Assembly (NCBI GenBank): GCA_021741645.1
Contig: JAIOXK010000010.1
Span: 1-35,395 of the forward strand
Length of the DNA: 35,395 nt
Direction: 5' to 3'
Origin: Candidatus Nanopelagicales bacterium
GTDB taxonomy: Bacteria > Actinomycetota > Actinomycetes > S36-B12
Shown: positions 1 to 7,753 of the stretch, in pieces
Layout of the letters: each line of letters begins with the position of its first letter
Position numbering within the stretch: position 1 is the stretch's first letter
Program-made: the position numbers and the translations under genes
Notes under the pieces: model-generated
Databases searched by the model: none
What the model was told of the DNA's origin: nothing
What the model saw: the letters and a program-made list of their open reading frames with translations, nothing else

Positions 1-38
1 GTTGTGGCGGGTTTGAACGGCTTCAAACCCGCCACAAC
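1..38. terminator. Perfect 17-bp hairpin, probable terminator
   Basis: Positions 1-17 and 22-38 are perfect reverse complements separated by the 4-nt loop CGGC. Such a stem is very stable and lies downstream of the last minus-strand gene of the folate block. No T tract is visible within the window, and the arms begin at base 1, so the structure could extend further left. A bidirectional terminator is the likeliest role (inference). Confidence 0.55.
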
Positions 39-57
39 TCGCCACTCGCCGGGGTGG

Positions 58-136
58 GCTCACTCCTCGCCGTGCTCGCGGACCCACGGCTCGACAGCTC
101 CGGGGCTCGCTGCGCTCACTCCTCGCCGTGCTCGCG
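58..136. repeat. 23-bp direct repeat, two copies
   Basis: The 23-mer beginning GCTCACTCCTCGCC occurs at 58-80 and again at 114-136, offset by 56 bp. The right copy contains the last codons and stop of the minus-strand gene at 116-406, encoding REHGEE-stop. The left copy re-encodes the same ending in the downstream spacer. It looks like a short duplication of the gene end. Confidence 0.7.
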
Positions 137-406
137 CAGATACGTCGCGAACCTTGCCCGCAGCAGGCCCTGCGTCGTCTCGTCCAGTTCGGCGTCGCCC
201 ATCATCTCCTTGACCGCGCGGACGGTCTCGATGAACGTGCCTCCCACGGCGCCGAGGTCGCCGCCCTCGCCCTCGATCGCCACCATGCCGGGCATATGCG
301 AGAACAGGTCGGTGAAGAAGCCAAGATCCAGATGGTGCTCGGCGTAGGAGAACGCCTTCTTGCGCAACTCGTCGAACGGCAGATCCTCAAGGGCGACATC
401 ACTCAT
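116..406 (-). CDS. Small uncharacterised protein
   Basis: A 96-residue soluble, acidic protein without signal peptide or membrane segment. I do not recognise the family. The middle is hydrophobic and glycine-rich (GMVAIEGEGGDLGAVGG), the C-terminal half is predicted helical, and the protein ends REHGEE. The ATG at 406 is supported by a -10 hexamer TAGGCT at 413-418, exactly 6 nt upstream, with no Shine-Dalgarno sequence, so the mRNA is probably leaderless and starts at the initiation codon. It lies 36 nt downstream of the DUF3180 gene on the same strand and may also be read from the folate operon. Its stop region is duplicated just downstream (58-80). Function unknown. Confidence 0.7.
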   Translation of the reverse strand: MSDVALEDLPFDELRKKAFSYAEHHLDLGFFTDLFSHMPGMVAIEGEGGDLGAVGGTFIETVRAVKEMMGDAELDETTQGLLRARFATYLREHGEE

Positions 407-412
407 GGCATC

Positions 413-418
413 AGCCTA
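413..418 (-). promoter_or_regulatory. -10 element TAGGCT, leaderless start
   Basis: TAGGCT on the minus strand ends 6 nt before the ATG at 406. There is no ribosome-binding site. No convincing -35 is seen. The same geometry recurs at six other genes in the window. Confidence 0.55.
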
Positions 419-442
419 TGCGCTGGCAGACGGCGGCACGCG

Positions 443-916
443 TCACGTCGGCCGATCGTCGTCCCCGCCGGCCGGGATGCGGCAGGACTGCTCCAGCCAC
501 AGCGCCGCCGCGACGATGCCCACTGCGCCGACCGCCGCCGTCGTCGAGGCCCAGAAGGTCTGCACGGCCGAGGGTGCGGCCATCCGACCGACCATGCCCA
601 CGGCAATGCCCCCGTAGAAGCCCACCATCAGCGACCCGATCCTCGAGGCCGCCATCGCCATGGCTGCCGATCGTGCCGCGACCAACGGCTCCATGGGCTT
701 GGTGCCCGGGCGCCCCTGGATGCGCGGTCGGGCCAGCACCGTCCAGTAGGCGATGGCACCAGCGAGGAGCCAGAGCGCCGCGGCTGCGAGCCAGGGGACG
801 GGCACGAGCCGTCCGAGCCACGAGGAGACGATCTGCACCAGCCCCCAGCCGAGGGCACCACAGATGACGGCGATCGCGACCAGCAGGCGCAAGCGTGTGG
901 GCTGCATGGCATTCAT
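443..916 (-). CDS. DUF3180 membrane protein of the folate cluster
   Basis: A 157-residue integral membrane protein with four hydrophobic segments at roughly residues 9-30, 42-62, 92-112 and 122-142, and a short polar C-terminus. Its length, topology and position directly after folK match the DUF3180 family that accompanies folate genes in Actinobacteria. The biochemical role of the family is not established. The ATG at 916 overlaps the folK stop as ATGA, indicating translational coupling; a second in-frame ATG lies three codons downstream. The assignment rests on context plus topology rather than on a catalytic motif. Confidence 0.8.
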   Translation of the reverse strand: MNAMQPTRLRLLVAIAVICGALGWGLVQIVSSWLGRLVPVPWLAAAALWLLAGAIAYWTVLARPRIQGRPGTKPMEPLVAARSAAMAMAASRIGSLMVGFYGGIAVGMVGRMAAPSAVQTFWASTTAAVGAVGIVAAALWLEQSCRIPAGGDDDRPT

Positions 917-1443
917 GGCGTGACGTCCGATGTCGCGGCCAGCGCATGTGCAGTCCGACGCACACCCGCGTCGCCCACCGAGGCAAGAAGATCGGCGACG
1001 GTCCCGCGACCGGGAACGACGCCGGCGGGGTCGACATCAGCCCAGGGGACGAGGACGAAGGCCCGCTCATGAGCGCGCGGATGCGGCAGCTCCAGTCGCT
1101 CATGCTCCATCACCAGATCGGCCACGGCCAGCACGTCGATGTCGAGCGTGCGCGGCCCCCATCGCACGTCGCGCACGCGACCGAAATCAAGTTCGATCGA
1201 CTGCGCAGCGTCGAGCAGCTCGATCGGCTCCAGCGAGGTATCCACCATCACGACGGCGTTGAGGAACACGTCCTGGTCGGGACCCCCGACGGGGTCGGTC
1301 TCGAACACCGCCGAAACCGCAACCACCTCGATGCCGGGGGTCGCATGGAGCGCATCGACTGCACCTTGCAGGGTGCCAGCCGAGTCACCGATGTTGGACC
1401 CGAGCGCCAGAGCGGCTCGGCACACCTCAGGCACGGCCGGCAT
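913..1443 (-). CDS. folK: 2-amino-4-hydroxy-6-hydroxymethyldihydropteridine pyrophosphokinase
   Basis: FolK (HPPK) transfers pyrophosphate from ATP to 6-hydroxymethyl-7,8-dihydropterin, the step before dihydropteroate synthesis. The 176-residue protein opens with the family signature ALALGSNIGD near residue 10 and carries the ATP/metal motif WGPRTLDIDVL in the middle, followed by LPHPRAHERAFVLVP. The start at 1443 is chosen because homology begins just after it; upstream in-frame codons would only add an unrelated arginine-rich leader. It overlaps the end of folB by 17 bp, and its own stop overlaps the DUF3180 start. It works with the adjacent folE, folB and folP products in cytosolic tetrahydrofolate synthesis. 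Confidence 0.95.
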   Translation of the reverse strand: MPAVPEVCRAALALGSNIGDSAGTLQGAVDALHATPGIEVVAVSAVFETDPVGGPDQDVFLNAVVMVDTSLEPIELLDAAQSIELDFGRVRDVRWGPRTLDIDVLAVADLVMEHERLELPHPRAHERAFVLVPWADVDPAGVVPGRGTVADLLASVGDAGVRRTAHALAATSDVTP

Positions 1444-1792
1444 GCCGTTCCACTCGTATGGCCACATCGTCGAACGGAACCGGGATCGGCGCATGCGGCT
1501 TGTGGACGACTACCTCGACCCGCGCCACCCCCGGCACGAGGCATGCACCGGCAATCCGCTCAGCCAGCGTCTCGATGAGGTCGAACGGCTCCCCCACGAT
1601 GAGCGCGTGCACCGCCGACGCGACGCTGGCGTAGTCGACAGTGTCTGCCAGGTCGTCGCTCGTGGCAGCCTTCGCGATCTCGACGGCGAGAGCAACATCG
1701 ACGACGAATTCCTGCCCCTCTGCCCGCTCACTCGCGAGTACCCCGTGAAAGCCGAACCCGCGAATACCGGTGATGACGATCTGGTCAGCCAT
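1427..1792 (-). CDS. folB: Dihydroneopterin aldolase
   Basis: FolB cleaves 7,8-dihydroneopterin to 6-hydroxymethyl-7,8-dihydropterin and glycolaldehyde. The protein is 121 residues, the usual size, with the family opening GIRGFGFHGVLASE (Glu22, expected at the pterin site) and the conserved HKPHAPIP near residues 97-104, whose lysine (Lys98) is the expected catalytic base. The ATG at 1792 follows a GGGAG ribosome-binding site, which decides the start over longer in-frame possibilities inside folP. It overlaps the folP stop by 8 bp and the folK start by 17 bp, so folP, folB and folK are probably co-translated. Confidence 0.95.
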   Translation of the reverse strand: MADQIVITGIRGFGFHGVLASERAEGQEFVVDVALAVEIAKAATSDDLADTVDYASVASAVHALIVGEPFDLIETLAERIAGACLVPGVARVEVVVHKPHAPIPVPFDDVAIRVERHAGRA

Positions 1793-2681
1793 GTGAACTC
1801 CCTGTTTGAGCGGCCTCACTGGACCGTGGGGCTGATCCGGATCGCCAAGCAGCCGCCACGCGCACCGCATCGGCGGTGCCTGCCACGTCATGCACTCGCA
1901 CTGCCCAGACTCCTGCGTGGGCCGCGATGGCGCTGATCGCATCGGTGGCTCGGTCGCGACCATCGAGTGCTCGAGGGGATCCTTCCGCGTCGGCCAGCAA
2001 CGCACCGATGAAGCGCTTGCGGGACGCACCGATCAGGACGGGAAGCCCCACCTCGAGGAAGTCGGGGAGCGACCGCAGGATGACCCAGTTGTGATCCGGC
2101 TCCTTGGCGAAGCCGAGACCAGGATCGATCACGATCCGGCTCCGCGGAATTCCCGCCGCCTCCGCCGCAGTCACGCGTGCGCCCAGCTCCTGCAGCACCT
2201 CCGCCACCACATCGTCGTACTGCGCAAGGTCGTTCATGCGATCGCTGTGGCCACGCCAGTGCATGGCGATGTAGGGAACACCGAGCGTCGACACCGCCGC
2301 ATACATCTCGGGATCGGCCAGCCCACCGCTCACGTCGTTGACCATGCAGGCACCGGCCCGCACAGCGTCTACCGCGGTCTCGGCGCGCATGGTGTCAATG
2401 CTGACCGGGACTCCTGCCGCCACCAGACGTTCGATCACCGGCACAACGCGCTGGCGCTCCTCATGCGAGTCGACCCGCACTGCACCGGGACGCGTGGACT
2501 CCCCTCCGACATCGATGACGTCCGCGCCGCTGCGATGCAGTGCCACGCCATGCGAGACGGCCGCATTCACATCCAGATAGCGGCCGCCATCGGAGAACGA
2601 GTCCGGCGTCACATTGACGACACCCATCACGGCCGTGCGTTCGAGCTGGGACAGGGCCAGGGGCAGGCCGTCCGGGTGCAT
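1785..2681 (-). CDS. folP: Dihydropteroate synthase
   Basis: FolP condenses 6-hydroxymethyl-dihydropterin pyrophosphate with p-aminobenzoate and is the target of sulfonamides. The 298-residue TIM-barrel protein shows both classical signatures: VMGVVNVTPDSFSDGG near residues 18-33 and DVIDVGGESTRPGA near 54-67. Later family motifs are SIDTMRAE, MVNDVSGG, RIVIDPGLGFAK and LIGASRKRFIG. The ATG at 2681 lies 2 nt after the folE stop; a longer reading into folE adds only non-homologous sequence. The C-terminus has a serine-rich tail beyond the conserved domain and overlaps folB by 8 bp. Confidence 0.96.
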   Translation of the reverse strand: MHPDGLPLALSQLERTAVMGVVNVTPDSFSDGGRYLDVNAAVSHGVALHRSGADVIDVGGESTRPGAVRVDSHEERQRVVPVIERLVAAGVPVSIDTMRAETAVDAVRAGACMVNDVSGGLADPEMYAAVSTLGVPYIAMHWRGHSDRMNDLAQYDDVVAEVLQELGARVTAAEAAGIPRSRIVIDPGLGFAKEPDHNWVILRSLPDFLEVGLPVLIGASRKRFIGALLADAEGSPRALDGRDRATDAISAIAAHAGVWAVRVHDVAGTADAVRVAAAWRSGSAPRSSEAAQTGSSHG

Positions 2682-2683
2682 TG

Positions 2684-3295
2684 CTAGCGACCCAGGATCA
2701 GAGCCATGGCCTCGGCGCGCGTCGCCGCATCCCGGAGCGTGCCACGCACCGCACTGGTGGTCGTCTTGGCTCCCGGCTTGCGCACACCGCGCATCGACAT
2801 GCACAGATGCTCGGCCTCCATCACGACGATGGCCCCACGAGGCTCCAGAATGCGCATGAGCGAGTCTGCGACCTGAGTCGTCAGGCGCTCCTGCACCTGA
2901 GGACGCTTTGCGAAGACGTCGACGAGTCGCGCGAGCTTCGACAGGCCGGTGATGCGCCCGTCAGGACTGGGGATGTAGCCGATGTGGGCGACTCCGTGGA
3001 ACGGCACGAGATGGTGCTCGCACGTGCTGTAGAGCTCGATGTCCTTCACGAGGACCATCTCGTCATGGCCGATGTCGAATGTCGTGGACAGTACTTCGTC
3101 AGCGGTCATGCGCATGCCGCGGAAGGTCTCCTCGTAGGCGCGCGCAACGCGAGCCGGGGTGTCACGCAGGCCGTCGCGCTCGGGATCCTCGCCGATGGCC
3201 ACCAGCAGATCCCGCACCGCGCGCTCGGCCGCCTCGAAGTCGAATGCTCGCACCTGACTGTCCGCGGCAAGGGTGACCGGGTCGATGCCGCTCAC
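2684..3295 (-). CDS. folE: GTP cyclohydrolase I
   Basis: FolE converts GTP to 7,8-dihydroneopterin triphosphate, the first committed step of folate synthesis. The 203-residue protein has the zinc-binding residues expected for type IA enzymes: Cys92 and His95 in [12 protein letters not shown], and Cys165 in [10 protein letters not shown]. The conserved [20 protein letters not shown] stretch follows. Translation starts at a GTG (3295) that overlaps the ftsH stop as GTGA, so folE should be coupled to ftsH translation. The N-terminal 15 residues are variable; the rest is full length. Confidence 0.96.
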   Translation of the reverse strand: MSGIDPVTLAADSQVRAFDFEAAERAVRDLLVAIGEDPERDGLRDTPARVARAYEETFRGMRMTADEVLSTTFDIGHDEMVLVKDIELYSTCEHHLVPFHGVAHIGYIPSPDGRITGLSKLARLVDVFAKRPQVQERLTTQVADSLMRILEPRGAIVVMEAEHLCMSMRGVRKPGAKTTTSAVRGTLRDAATRAEAMALILGR

Positions 3296-5292
3296 GCCTC
3301 GTCCTCGACACCCGATGGCAGAGCAGGCGTGGTGCCGGTCGAATGCCCGATGGCCGAGTGCCCATTGGCTGAATGCCCATTGGTCGAGATCTCGGCAGGA
3401 GTCAGCACCGGACCACGCTCGTCAGGACGACGCCTGGCCGAGCCCGTCCACGCCGGACGAGGCTCACGCAACTGCAGCTCCGCGAAGACCTCCTCGATCT
3501 CCGCCTTGTCCAGGGTCTCGCGCTCAAGAAGCGCCAGCACCATCGCGTCGAGGACGTCACGGTTCGCGACCAGTACGTCGTATGCCTCCTGATGCGCCGC
3601 CTCGATGAAGCCGCGCACCTCCTCGTCAATGGCCGCGGCCACTTCCTCGGAGTAGTCGCGGATGTGCCCCATGTCGCGGCCGAGGAAGACCTCGTTCTGC
3701 TCCTGGCCGTAGCGGATCGCGCCGAGTCGCTCGGTCATGCCGAACTGCGTCACCATCGCGCGCGCCACCGCCGTGGCCTTCTCGATGTCATTCGAGGCAC
3801 CCGTGGTCGGATCGTGGAAGATCAGCTCCTCCGCGGCACGCCCGCCGAGCATGTAGGCAAGCTGGTTCAGCATCTGGCTGCGCGTCGTCGAGTACTTCTC
3901 CTGATCGGGAAGCACCATCGTGTAACCGAGCGCACGACCTCGGGGCATGATCGTGATCTTGTGCACCGGGTCGTTGCCTGGCAGGGCCGCGGCAACGAGC
4001 GCGTGCCCAGCCTCGTGATACGCCGTGATCTTCTTCTCCAGATCGTCCATCACTCGCGTGCGCTTCTGCGGCCCAGCGATGACGCGATCGATCGCCTCGT
4101 CGAACGCCTCGTCGTCGATGACGGTGCCGTTGTTCCGAGCAGTCAGAAGCGCCGCCTCATTGAGGACGTTCGCAAGATCGGCACCGGTGAAGCCGGGCGT
4201 GCGTCGGGCCACCGACATGAGGTCGATGTCCTCTGCGATGGGCTTGCCCTGCGCGTGCACCTTGAGAATCTCGAAGCGTCCGTTGAGGTCCGGGCGCTCC
4301 ACTGCGATCTGCCGATCGAAACGACCGGGACGAAGCAGGGCGGGGTCAAGAATGTCTGGCCGGTTGGTCGCGGCGATGAGGATGACGTTCGCGTTGACGT
4401 CGAAGCCGTCCATCTCGACGAGCATCTGGTTGAGTGTCTGCTCGCGCTCATCGTGACCGCCTCCGAGCCCGGCGCCGCGATGGCGCCCCACGGCATCGAT
4501 CTCATCGATGAAGATGATCGCCGGAGCATTCTCCTTCGCCTGGTTGAACAGGTCGCGGACGCGGCTGGCTCCGACGCCGACGAACATCTCGACGAAGTCC
4601 GAGCCGGAGATGGAGTAGAACGGCACGCCAGCCTCGCCGGCCACAGCTCTCGCAAGCAGTGTCTTGCCGGTTCCCGGTGGACCATAGAGAAGGACGCCCT
4701 TGGGGATCTTGGCCCCAACCGCCTGGAACTTCGCCGGATCCTCCAGGAAGTCCTTGATCTCGTGCAGCTCCTCGACGGCCTCCTCGGCACCGGCCACGTC
4801 GGCGAAGGTCGTCTGCGGCATGTCCTTGGTGATCATCTTCGCCTTGGACTTGCCGAACTGCATGACCTTGGATCCGCCGCCCTGCATCTGCGACATCAGG
4901 AAGAAGAACAGCAGCACGATCAAGGCGATCGGCAGGAGCGAGATGAGAAGCGTGACGAGCAGGCTCTCGGTGGGCACGACGATGTTGTAGCCACCCGGCA
5001 GCTGCCCGGCATTGACCTTCGCCTGGAGCAGCTCCTGCAGATTGACGCCCTGACCCGCGACGTAGGAGGAGCGCGCCTTGCTGCCGTCCTTGAGGGTCAG
5101 CTCCAGCACCTGGTCGCGGTCGACGATCGTGGCTGTGTCGACGTTGTTGGACTGGATCTCGGTGATGGCCTGGCTGGTGTCCAGCTCCTCCGGAGCACCG
5201 ATCCCCGACACGAAGCTCGAGCCGATCAGCACGAACAGCACGATCATGGCGATCCAGAAGATGGGACCGCGCAGGAGCTTCTTCACATCCAC
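3292..5292 (-). CDS. ftsH: ATP-dependent zinc metalloprotease FtsH
   Basis: A 666-residue membrane-anchored AAA+ protease that degrades unassembled membrane proteins and short-lived regulators. In order: transmembrane segment 10-29, extracytoplasmic region 30-110, transmembrane segment 112-134, AAA domain with Walker A GPPGTGKT (204-211) and Walker B IIFIDEID (259-266), then the M41 peptidase with zinc motif HEAGH (426-430). The GTG at 5292 gives the family N-terminus MDVKK and lies 6 nt after the -10-like hexamer TACCGT, so the message may be leaderless; GTG at 5286 is an alternative. The C-terminal tail carries three in-frame pentapeptides (NGHSA type) from a 15-bp tandem repeat at 3341-3385. 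In other actinobacteria ftsH usually follows hpt directly; here a two-component cluster separates them. Confidence 0.97.
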   Translation of the reverse strand: MDVKKLLRGPIFWIAMIVLFVLIGSSFVSGIGAPEELDTSQAITEIQSNNVDTATIVDRDQVLELTLKDGSKARSSYVAGQGVNLQELLQAKVNAGQLPGGYNIVVPTESLLVTLLISLLPIALIVLLFFFLMSQMQGGGSKVMQFGKSKAKMITKDMPQTTFADVAGAEEAVEELHEIKDFLEDPAKFQAVGAKIPKGVLLYGPPGTGKTLLARAVAGEAGVPFYSISGSDFVEMFVGVGASRVRDLFNQAKENAPAIIFIDEIDAVGRHRGAGLGGGHDEREQTLNQMLVEMDGFDVNANVILIAATNRPDILDPALLRPGRFDRQIAVERPDLNGRFEILKVHAQGKPIAEDIDLMSVARRTPGFTGADLANVLNEAALLTARNNGTVIDDEAFDEAIDRVIAGPQKRTRVMDDLEKKITAYHEAGHALVAAALPGNDPVHKITIMPRGRALGYTMVLPDQEKYSTTRSQMLNQLAYMLGGRAAEELIFHDPTTGASNDIEKATAVARAMVTQFGMTERLGAIRYGQEQNEVFLGRDMGHIRDYSEEVAAAIDEEVRGFIEAAHQEAYDVLVANRDVLDAMVLALLERETLDKAEIEEVFAELQLREPRPAWTGSARRRPDERGPVLTPAEISTNGHSANGHSAIGHSTGTTPALPSGVEDEA
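3341..3385. repeat. 3 x 15-bp tandem repeat in the ftsH tail
   Basis: Three 15-bp units (3341-3355, 3356-3370, 3371-3385), each differing by a few bases, encode [10 protein letters not shown] and AIGHS near the FtsH C-terminus. The unit length is a multiple of three, so copy-number changes keep the frame. Confidence 0.85.
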
Positions 5293-5298
5293 CTCATC

Positions 5299-5328
5299 AC
5301 GGTACTACGAGGTGAGGGATGCCTCACC
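5299..5328 (-). promoter_or_regulatory. ftsH promoter -10 with adjacent dyad
   Basis: On the minus strand TACCGT (5299-5304) sits 6 nt before the GTG of ftsH. Immediately upstream, GGTGAGG (5311-5317) and CCTCACC (5322-5328) form a perfect 7-bp inverted repeat with a 4-nt spacer, covering the place where a -35 box would be. It may be an operator for ftsH or a small terminator for the upstream kinase gene. Confidence 0.45.
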
Positions 5329-5367
5329 CGGCGCAGGGGGCACCTACCTCAGCCCTCGGCGAAACCG

Positions 5368-7014
5368 CTACTCGACGCGGACCCGGTATCTCGTGCCGCC
5401 GCCGACACTCATCGCCGACACTCCGCTGGGCGATGCAGACGCGAGGAGATGCGCACCCAGACCCGGCTCACCTCGGGGATCACCAACGGTGTCTGCCTCG
5501 CAGGTGACCTCCAGACTCCCCTCCCAGCGACGTACGTCGAGATGGACGCGCTGCGCCCCCGAGTGCCGCACGGCATTCGAGATCAGCTCCTCCCCCGCCC
5601 GGACAGCGAGCGCCAGCCGCGGGTCCGCATGAGTCTCGGGATCGATCTGCACGGTCACCGTGCAGATGCCCTGCCACGCCCGCGAGACTCGAACCGCTCG
5701 GGCCAGCGGGTCCTCCTGATAGGCGGCGAAGTCCTCGCTGATCGACCTCCCGAGCAGGGACTGGGCGCGCTCCAGGGCAGCTCGTACGCCAGCCTCGTCC
5801 GACGAACGACCTGCTGCCTCCAACTGCATCGCGATCCCCGTGAGCTCAGCCTGCAACGAGTTGTGCACGTAGGTGGACGCGACGTCAAGGCTCGCGTCAG
5901 CGCCACGATCGGAGGAGTGACCCACCACGAGGAGCACCTTGGTCCGGTCAGCATCAGCAAGGGCGATGGCCGCCGCTGCGAGGAGCATTCCCAGCAGGGT
6001 GGCGGGCAGAAGGACCATGAGTCCGTTCGTCCAGAGAAGGGATGACTCGAACCCCATCACCCGGAGCACGGCATCGGCAAGGAGGATCGGCACCACGGCG
6101 GAGGCCACCATCGCCAGCGAGCCGACCATCAGTCCCGGTCGACGACGGACGAGTCGATGCCCGATCCACAGGGTGGCGCCAAGTGCGAGGGTCGACAGAG
6201 CTGCCGCGAGAACACCTCGCACCGCACCGAGCAGGGCTGCCCCACCGACTGCCGACCCGAGGAGCCAGAGCAGCAAGATCGCAGGAGTCGGCACGGAGAA
6301 TCCGGAGACGGCGTCCCGGAGGGTGTAGGACCAGCGCACGTGGGGCACCTCCTCCGGTGCACCGAACCACAGGCGACGACTCAAGGGCCGAAGATTGGTC
6401 TCGATCTCCTGGCGCAGGGCCAATGATGCTCGGGCGAGCGCAGCCGGGCTTGGCTCACCGGCCGTCGTGCGGACGACTGACTGCAGGGTCGACTTCATTC
6501 GCCGGACGTCGGGGAGAGCGTCCCAGTCCAGAACCGAATCCCCACCCGACGAGAGTCGAGCCCTGCGCGACAGCAGGTCTGCATAACGGGCGGCGTACGC
6601 ATCCAGGCTCGAGACGATCAGGCCGCCCAGCCCGAGCCAGACGATGGCCGACACGACCGAGTTCGCCACCACGACGGCACCGCCTGCTGGTGGAACAACG
6701 TCAAGCGCCGACGCCAACGGCAGGAGCACGCTCGCCCGAAGAGCTCCGGCGCCGATAGCGACGATGATGAATCGCCGCGCTCCGTTCGTCTGGCTCGAGG
6801 TTCCGAGCGATGCCCACACGCGGCAGAGCACAGCCAGACAGCCAGCAACCAGAAGGGAGACGGTCGCTGATGCGATGAGCACACGTGCCACGCGTGGTTC
6901 GCTCGAGTCCATCGAGATGAGTCCGCCGATGAAGGACGAGAGCGCATAGAAGACGATCACCGGGGACGACAGGCGCCAGCCGTCGAGAAGTCTGCGCAGG
7001 GATGCAACGGTCAC
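5368..7014 (-). CDS. Multi-spanning sensor histidine kinase
   Basis: A 548-residue membrane kinase. Hydrophobic segments suggest eight transmembrane helices in two groups of four (about 18-36, 44-66, 82-102, 112-137 and 243-265, 268-286, 295-318, 327-352), separated by a soluble stretch of about 100 residues. A dimerisation/phosphoacceptor helix follows with likely His384 (STYVHNSLQAEL). The HATPase_c domain has N-box EELISNAVRHSG (475-486) and a glycine-rich G box GEPGLGAHLLAS near 515. The H and N boxes resemble the HPK7-like kinases that pair with NarL/FixJ regulators. The GTG start at 7014 overlaps the regulator's stop as GTGA, so the two are translationally coupled. The stimulus is unknown; no ligand-binding domain of a known family was recognised. 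Confidence 0.85.
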   Translation of the reverse strand: MTVASLRRLLDGWRLSSPVIVFYALSSFIGGLISMDSSEPRVARVLIASATVSLLVAGCLAVLCRVWASLGTSSQTNGARRFIIVAIGAGALRASVLLPLASALDVVPPAGGAVVVANSVVSAIVWLGLGGLIVSSLDAYAARYADLLSRRARLSSGGDSVLDWDALPDVRRMKSTLQSVVRTTAGEPSPAALARASLALRQEIETNLRPLSRRLWFGAPEEVPHVRWSYTLRDAVSGFSVPTPAILLLWLLGSAVGGAALLGAVRGVLAAALSTLALGATLWIGHRLVRRRPGLMVGSLAMVASAVVPILLADAVLRVMGFESSLLWTNGLMVLLPATLLGMLLAAAAIALADADRTKVLLVVGHSSDRGADASLDVASTYVHNSLQAELTGIAMQLEAAGRSSDEAGVRAALERAQSLLGRSISEDFAAYQEDPLARAVRVSRAWQGICTVTVQIDPETHADPRLALAVRAGEELISNAVRHSGAQRVHLDVRRWEGSLEVTCEADTVGDPRGEPGLGAHLLASASPSGVSAMSVGGGTRYRVRVE

Positions 7015-7652
7015 GGCCCCGCCCAGGGAACAGACTTGCCTGACATCTGCGCATAGGCACGAGCCAGCAGGACGCGCTGGTTGCCTGCGCTCCGGTCGAT
7101 GCTCAGCGCGTCGGCGATCCTCTGAACGGTGCGTTCCACCGCCTTCTCCGTGACGCCCTGCTCACCGGCGATCTCGGAGTTCGTCCGGCCAGAGGCCACA
7201 AGTCGGAGCACGGAGACCTGCAGCGAGGTCAGCCGTGATCCCCTGGCTGGCTCAGCGAATCGGCGAAGGGGGTGTCGTCTGACCTCCGCCAGCACCTCAC
7301 GAAGGGACTCCACGTCGTCCAGCGCGCCCTTGACGATGAACGCGGCACCCAGCGGGAGAGTTCGCTCGCGCGGATCCTTGATGCGCGGGTCGCTGAAACT
7401 CGTGAGCAGGACGAGCCCGATTGTCGGGTGGGCCTCGCGCAGGGCATACGCGACGTCGATGCCCGAGGGGCCCGGCCCCAGGTCAAGGTCCAGGAGTGCG
7501 ACGTCGACCGTCGCCCCTCGCGCCTTCGCCATCGCTTCCGAGGCCGTGGCGCACGCTCCCACCACCGTGAATCCCAGCGCCTCGATGGCCGTCGCAAGCA
7601 TGGTGCGGGTGAAGCGCTCGTCCTCCACGACCAGGACGTGACCCAGACTCAC
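7011..7652 (-). CDS. NarL/FixJ-family response regulator
   Basis: A 213-residue cytosolic regulator. The receiver domain has the acidic cluster Glu10-Asp11-Glu12, the phosphoacceptor Asp55 in LLDLDLGPGPSG, Thr84 and Lys108. The C-terminal LuxR-type helix-turn-helix spans about 141-185 (LTSLQVSVLRLVASGRTNSE and onward). The GTG at 7652 is chosen because homology starts there and a -10 hexamer CATACT (7659-7664) lies 6 nt upstream with ATGACC 17 bp further; a longer in-frame start would add about 29 non-homologous residues. It is co-transcribed with the downstream kinase and divergent from the beta-propeller gene, its most obvious candidate target. Confidence 0.9.
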   Translation of the reverse strand: MSLGHVLVVEDERFTRTMLATAIEALGFTVVGACATASEAMAKARGATVDVALLDLDLGPGPSGIDVAYALREAHPTIGLVLLTSFSDPRIKDPRERTLPLGAAFIVKGALDDVESLREVLAEVRRHPLRRFAEPARGSRLTSLQVSVLRLVASGRTNSEIAGEQGVTEKAVERTVQRIADALSIDRSAGNQRVLLARAYAQMSGKSVPWAGP

Positions 7653-7658
7653 CCGCTG

Positions 7659-7747
7659 AGTATGGGGGGCGACCCTGGGCCGGTCATCGGGGTGGGTGGG
7701 GCTGACCCCACGTGGTGCTTGGCTGCGATCTCCCGTCACTCCAAAGT
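7659..7747. promoter_or_regulatory. Divergent promoters with a central dyad
   Basis: Minus strand: ATGACC (7682-7687), 17 bp, CATACT (7659-7664), then 6 nt to the GTG of the regulator. Plus strand: TTGGCT (7719-7724), 17 bp, CAAAGT (7742-7747), then 6 nt to the ATG of the beta-propeller gene. Neither start has a Shine-Dalgarno sequence. An inverted repeat GTGGGG-CTGA-CCCCAC at 7696-7711 lies between the two -35 boxes, 43 and 42 nt from the two start codons. It is a plausible operator for the response regulator. Confidence 0.5.
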
Positions 7748-7753
7748 CAACGC

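Noticed and set aside
1-136. Insertion-sequence end or attachment site suggested by the palindrome and direct repeats
   Set aside because: No transposase or integrase is nearby, and the repeats do not bound a discrete element.
128-1072. A 314-codon plus-strand open frame over DUF3180 and folK
   Set aside because: It is antisense to two family-supported genes and has no coherent hydrophobic or catalytic pattern.
3341-3385. Possible CRISPR-like array
   Set aside because: Units are contiguous, only three, coding and in frame; there are no spacers. The arrays at 12670 and 14762 fail for the same reason.
3373-6045. An 890-codon open frame on the plus strand opposite ftsH and the kinase gene
   Set aside because: It is antisense to two well-supported genes, has no recognisable domain and reads as the shadow of GC-rich codon usage.
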